From assembly GCA_017646745.1 (NCBI GenBank), contig JAGCLY010000069.1:1-52477 (forward strand): DNA of 52,477 nt. Direction: 5' to 3'. Each line of letters opens with the position of its first letter. Position 1 is the first letter of the stretch. The notes under the pieces are model-generated. The model searched no databases and was not told the origin of the DNA. It saw only the letters and a program-made list of their open reading frames with translations. A program made the translations under genes and the position numbers. Shown here piece after piece: positions 51,117 through 52,477 of the stretch. The stretch comes from Clostridia bacterium. Lineage in GTDB: Bacteria; Bacillota; Clostridia; Oscillospirales; CAG-272.

Positions 51117-51353
51117 TGGAGATGGGATTTGAAGCGCGGCAAAGCCGTATCATGACCATCCGCACAAGCTGCATAGTCGTTGATTGTCGCTCGATACACT
51201 CGCTTCGCCAACTCCTTGCTCTGCGGTGTCAACCGTCGAAAAAACGATTATCAATCGTTTTTCCTTAGGTCGCAAGTTATTCGCCCGAGTCCCAAAGGGA
51301 CGCGCTCATAGAGCGCAAGTCGTGAGGTTCAAATCCCATAAATCTCGGCAACC
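51117..51353. repeat. tRNA-fMet-derived inverted-repeat element, copy B
   Basis: Begins ggagatgggatttgaa (3' end of tRNA-fMet, minus sense), has a 17-nt insert in place of cct, then catgacc. It ends on the plus strand with gtgaggttcaaatcccat and ctcggcaacca. The centre carries the 23-nt palindrome with arms AAAAACGATT / AATCGTTTTT (51240-51262), the exact reverse complement of the one at 25599-25621. Directly followed by the terminator and body of tRNA-fMet. No gene seen in 51021-51398. Confidence 0.7.
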
Positions 51354-51364
51354 AAAAAAGAAAA

Positions 51365-51394
51365 AACTCAATCACCCGAATGGGTAATTGAGTT
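51365..51394 (-). terminator. Terminator of the tRNA-Leu/tRNA-fMet unit
   Basis: 13-bp stem with one mismatch (AACTCAAT.ACCC / GGGT.ATTGAGTT) and a 4-nt loop; TTTTTTC follows on the minus strand, 5 nt after the CCA end. Confidence 0.85.
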
Positions 51395-51398
51395 CTTT

Positions 51399-51476
<78 letters not shown>

Positions 51477-51483
51477 ATATGAT

Positions 51484-51572
51484 TGGTGCCGGAAGCCGGG
51501 GTCGAACCGGTACGAGAAATTAATCTCACGGGATTTTAAGTCCCGGGCGTCTGCCAATTCCGCCATTCCGGC
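51484..51572 (-). tRNA. tRNA-Leu (anticodon TAA)
   Basis: 89 nt with encoded CCA. Acceptor GCCGGAA / TTCCGGC, long variable arm (GTGAGATTAATTTCTCGT), anticodon loop CTTAAAA giving TAA, T loop TTCGACC. First of a two-tRNA unit. Confidence 0.95.
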
Positions 51573-51606
51573 ATATAACGACCTTAGATTTCCTAATCGC
51601 CATTAT

Positions 51607-51635
51607 ATTATATCACCACTTATCTTAAATGTCAA
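51607..51635 (-). promoter_or_regulatory. Promoter of tRNA-Leu/tRNA-fMet
   Basis: Minus strand TTGACA, 17-nt spacer, TATAAT: perfect consensus, 34 nt before the tRNA-Leu 5' end. Confidence 0.88.
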
Positions 51636-51675
51636 TACCTTTTTTCTCTTTTTTGAAAAAATCTAAGTTTTTATA

Positions 51676-51704
51676 TTGACATTGCCTTTGTTTTGTGATA
51701 TGAT
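51676..51704 (+). promoter_or_regulatory. Promoter upstream of tRNA-Ser leader
   Basis: TTGACA, 17-nt spacer, TATGAT. The tRNA-Ser lies about 425 nt downstream, so either a long processed precursor or a now separate transcript through the repeat units is made. Confidence 0.65.
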
Positions 51705-51840
51705 ATACAAAGAAATTTGTTCTTTCGTTTAATTATATGGAATAAAGATGATAATTATTCCATAGAAATTAATTGAAGGGATAAAATTTAATAAATTACA
51801 ATCCTAAAAGGCTGTAACGGCATATCTTGTCTACGACAAG

Positions 51841-52085
51841 AATACCCACATTCGTCACTGGTAAGCGATCTCCCCGTTGACTTCGTAGGGTATGCGAAGC
51901 GGATTCTGAAAAACACGTTTTTCAGAGCCAACGGTACAAATTAAATAGGTTTATGAGCAGAAATGCATCAGCAGGAATATTTCGCCCCTGGCGAAGATAC
52001 CCACACTTACCGCTTACAAGCGAGCTTGACACGGCATCGTGGGGTATGCGAAGCGGATTCGTGAAATAAATTTCGCGAGTCACTT
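51841..52085. repeat. Two diverged hairpin repeat units before tRNA-Ser
   Basis: Units at about 51841-51930 and 51997-52085. Each runs from ATACCCACA through a variable middle with AAGCGA to an identical 19-nt segment gggtatgcgaagcggattc (51888-51906 and 52042-52060), so ATACCC can pair with GGGTAT. Each then carries a short variable palindrome (gaaaaacacgtttttc; gaaataaatttc). Between them gcaggaatat (51971-51980) copies the first 10 nt of tRNA-Ser. No coding sequence seen in 51705-52133. Confidence 0.65.
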
Positions 52086-52133
52086 CGAACTAGGACTGCA
52101 TATATATGATGCGTTATACTGCATCATATATAT

Positions 52134-52221
52134 GCAGGAATATCGAAGCGGTCACAACGAGGCGGTCTTGAAAACCGTTAGGCCAAAAGCCACGGGGGTT
52201 CGAATCCCTCTTCCTGCGCCA
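52134..52221 (+). tRNA. tRNA-Ser (anticodon TGA)
   Basis: 88 nt with encoded CCA. Acceptor GCAGGAA / TTCCTGC, anticodon loop CTTGAAA giving TGA, long variable arm, T loop GTTCGAAT. A palindrome of tatatatgatgc / gcatcatatata lies just upstream (52100-52134). Confidence 0.93.
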
Positions 52222-52224
52222 AAA

Positions 52225-52258
52225 AATAAGGACACTCCTTGTGGGTGTCCTTTATTTT
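52225..52258 (+). terminator. Terminator of tRNA-Ser
   Basis: Stem AAGGACAC / GTGTCCTT with flanking A and T tracts; TTTATTTTTT follows. Confidence 0.85.
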
Positions 52259-52289
52259 TTGCCACAGTCAGAGGCTCTCGAACGCCCCT

Positions 52290-52470
52290 CTGTGACTCTT
52301 TGAGTCGCAAAATGGGGTTCGCATACCCCACCCGAAGATCGAAGAGCTCGCTCTTCAGGTAGCGAAGCGGCGTGAGGGCGTCAGAAAACAACAGAGTGTT
52401 GTTTTTCCCCGAGCGCGACCGAGCCGCAGCGAGAACAGGGGGTGGGTATCTTCGTCAAAGACGAATACCC
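52290..52470. repeat. Third repeat unit, inverted, after tRNA-Ser
   Basis: ggttcgcataccccacccga (52316-52335) is close to the reverse complement of the gtggggtatgcgaa end of the units before the tRNA; ggtgggtatcttcg (52441-52454) is the matching other end. A central palindrome aaaacaac..gttgtttt sits at about 52385-52406. A frame on the minus strand runs antisense through the tRNA and is not a gene. Confidence 0.55.
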
Positions 52471-52477
52471 CCCTTCC

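Noticed and set aside
52152..52391. 79-aa minus-strand frame ending in sequence antisense to tRNA-Ser
   Set aside because: Its end (GRGIRTPVAFGLTVFKTAS) is the translation of the tRNA antisense strand, a common artefact in gut genomes.

Overview
The window looks like the chromosome of an uncultured gut-type Clostridia (Bacillota). Pointers are near-consensus TTGACA-17-TATAAT promoters, AGGAGG-type ribosome binding sites, a LexA box of the Gram-positive CGAAC-N4-GTTCG type, lipoprotein and type I signal peptides, and clostridial gene families (GHL10, DUF4127, YolD, DUF362). Genus cannot be decided from the sequence.

Layout. 1-13.5 kb (minus strand): a phosphodiester glycosidase (NAGPA type, cut by the window edge) and a 1508-aa lipoprotein that share a cysteine-rich repeat, then three GHL10-type glycosidase paralogues, two of them large and surface-directed. 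13.6-22 kb (minus): a cytoplasmic sugar block of nanE plus a DUF4127 protein, an RpiR-type regulator with a GH38 alpha-mannosidase, and a single gene fusing mannose-6-phosphate isomerase to a ROK sugar kinase. Together with the surface enzymes this suggests use of mannose- and amino-sugar-containing glycans, but no transporter lies in the window. 22-30 kb: two large cysteine-motif lipoproteins flank a BCP peroxiredoxin. 30-39.8 kb: a six-gene MoxR/DUF58/VWA operon (minus) ends in a lipoprotein and starts at a perfect consensus promoter. 39.8-45.1 kb (plus): an SOS-controlled Y-family polymerase with a YolD partner, tRNA-Trp, and an M48 protease, DUF362, phosphoribosyltransferase-like operon. 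45.1-47.6 kb (minus): a PHP phosphoesterase, a small frameshifted gene and 6-phosphofructokinase.

47.8-52.5 kb is accessory in character. A 47-nt exact copy of the 3' part of the initiator tRNA lies at 48194-48240 and the whole tRNA at 51399-51476. Between them sit an attenuator-like leader, an unrecognised 307-aa protein, the C-terminal end of a tyrosine integrase, a Nudix hydrolase and a cupin. This fits a decayed integrative element in tRNA-fMet. Both tRNA copies are preceded by an inverted-repeat element that carries tRNA 3'-end sequence, and related palindromic repeats surround tRNA-Ser and occur at 25.6 kb. That tRNA-linked repeat family, the one-base insertion in the T arm of the initiator tRNA, the cysteine-repeat surface proteins and the isomerase-kinase fusion are the most unusual things seen.
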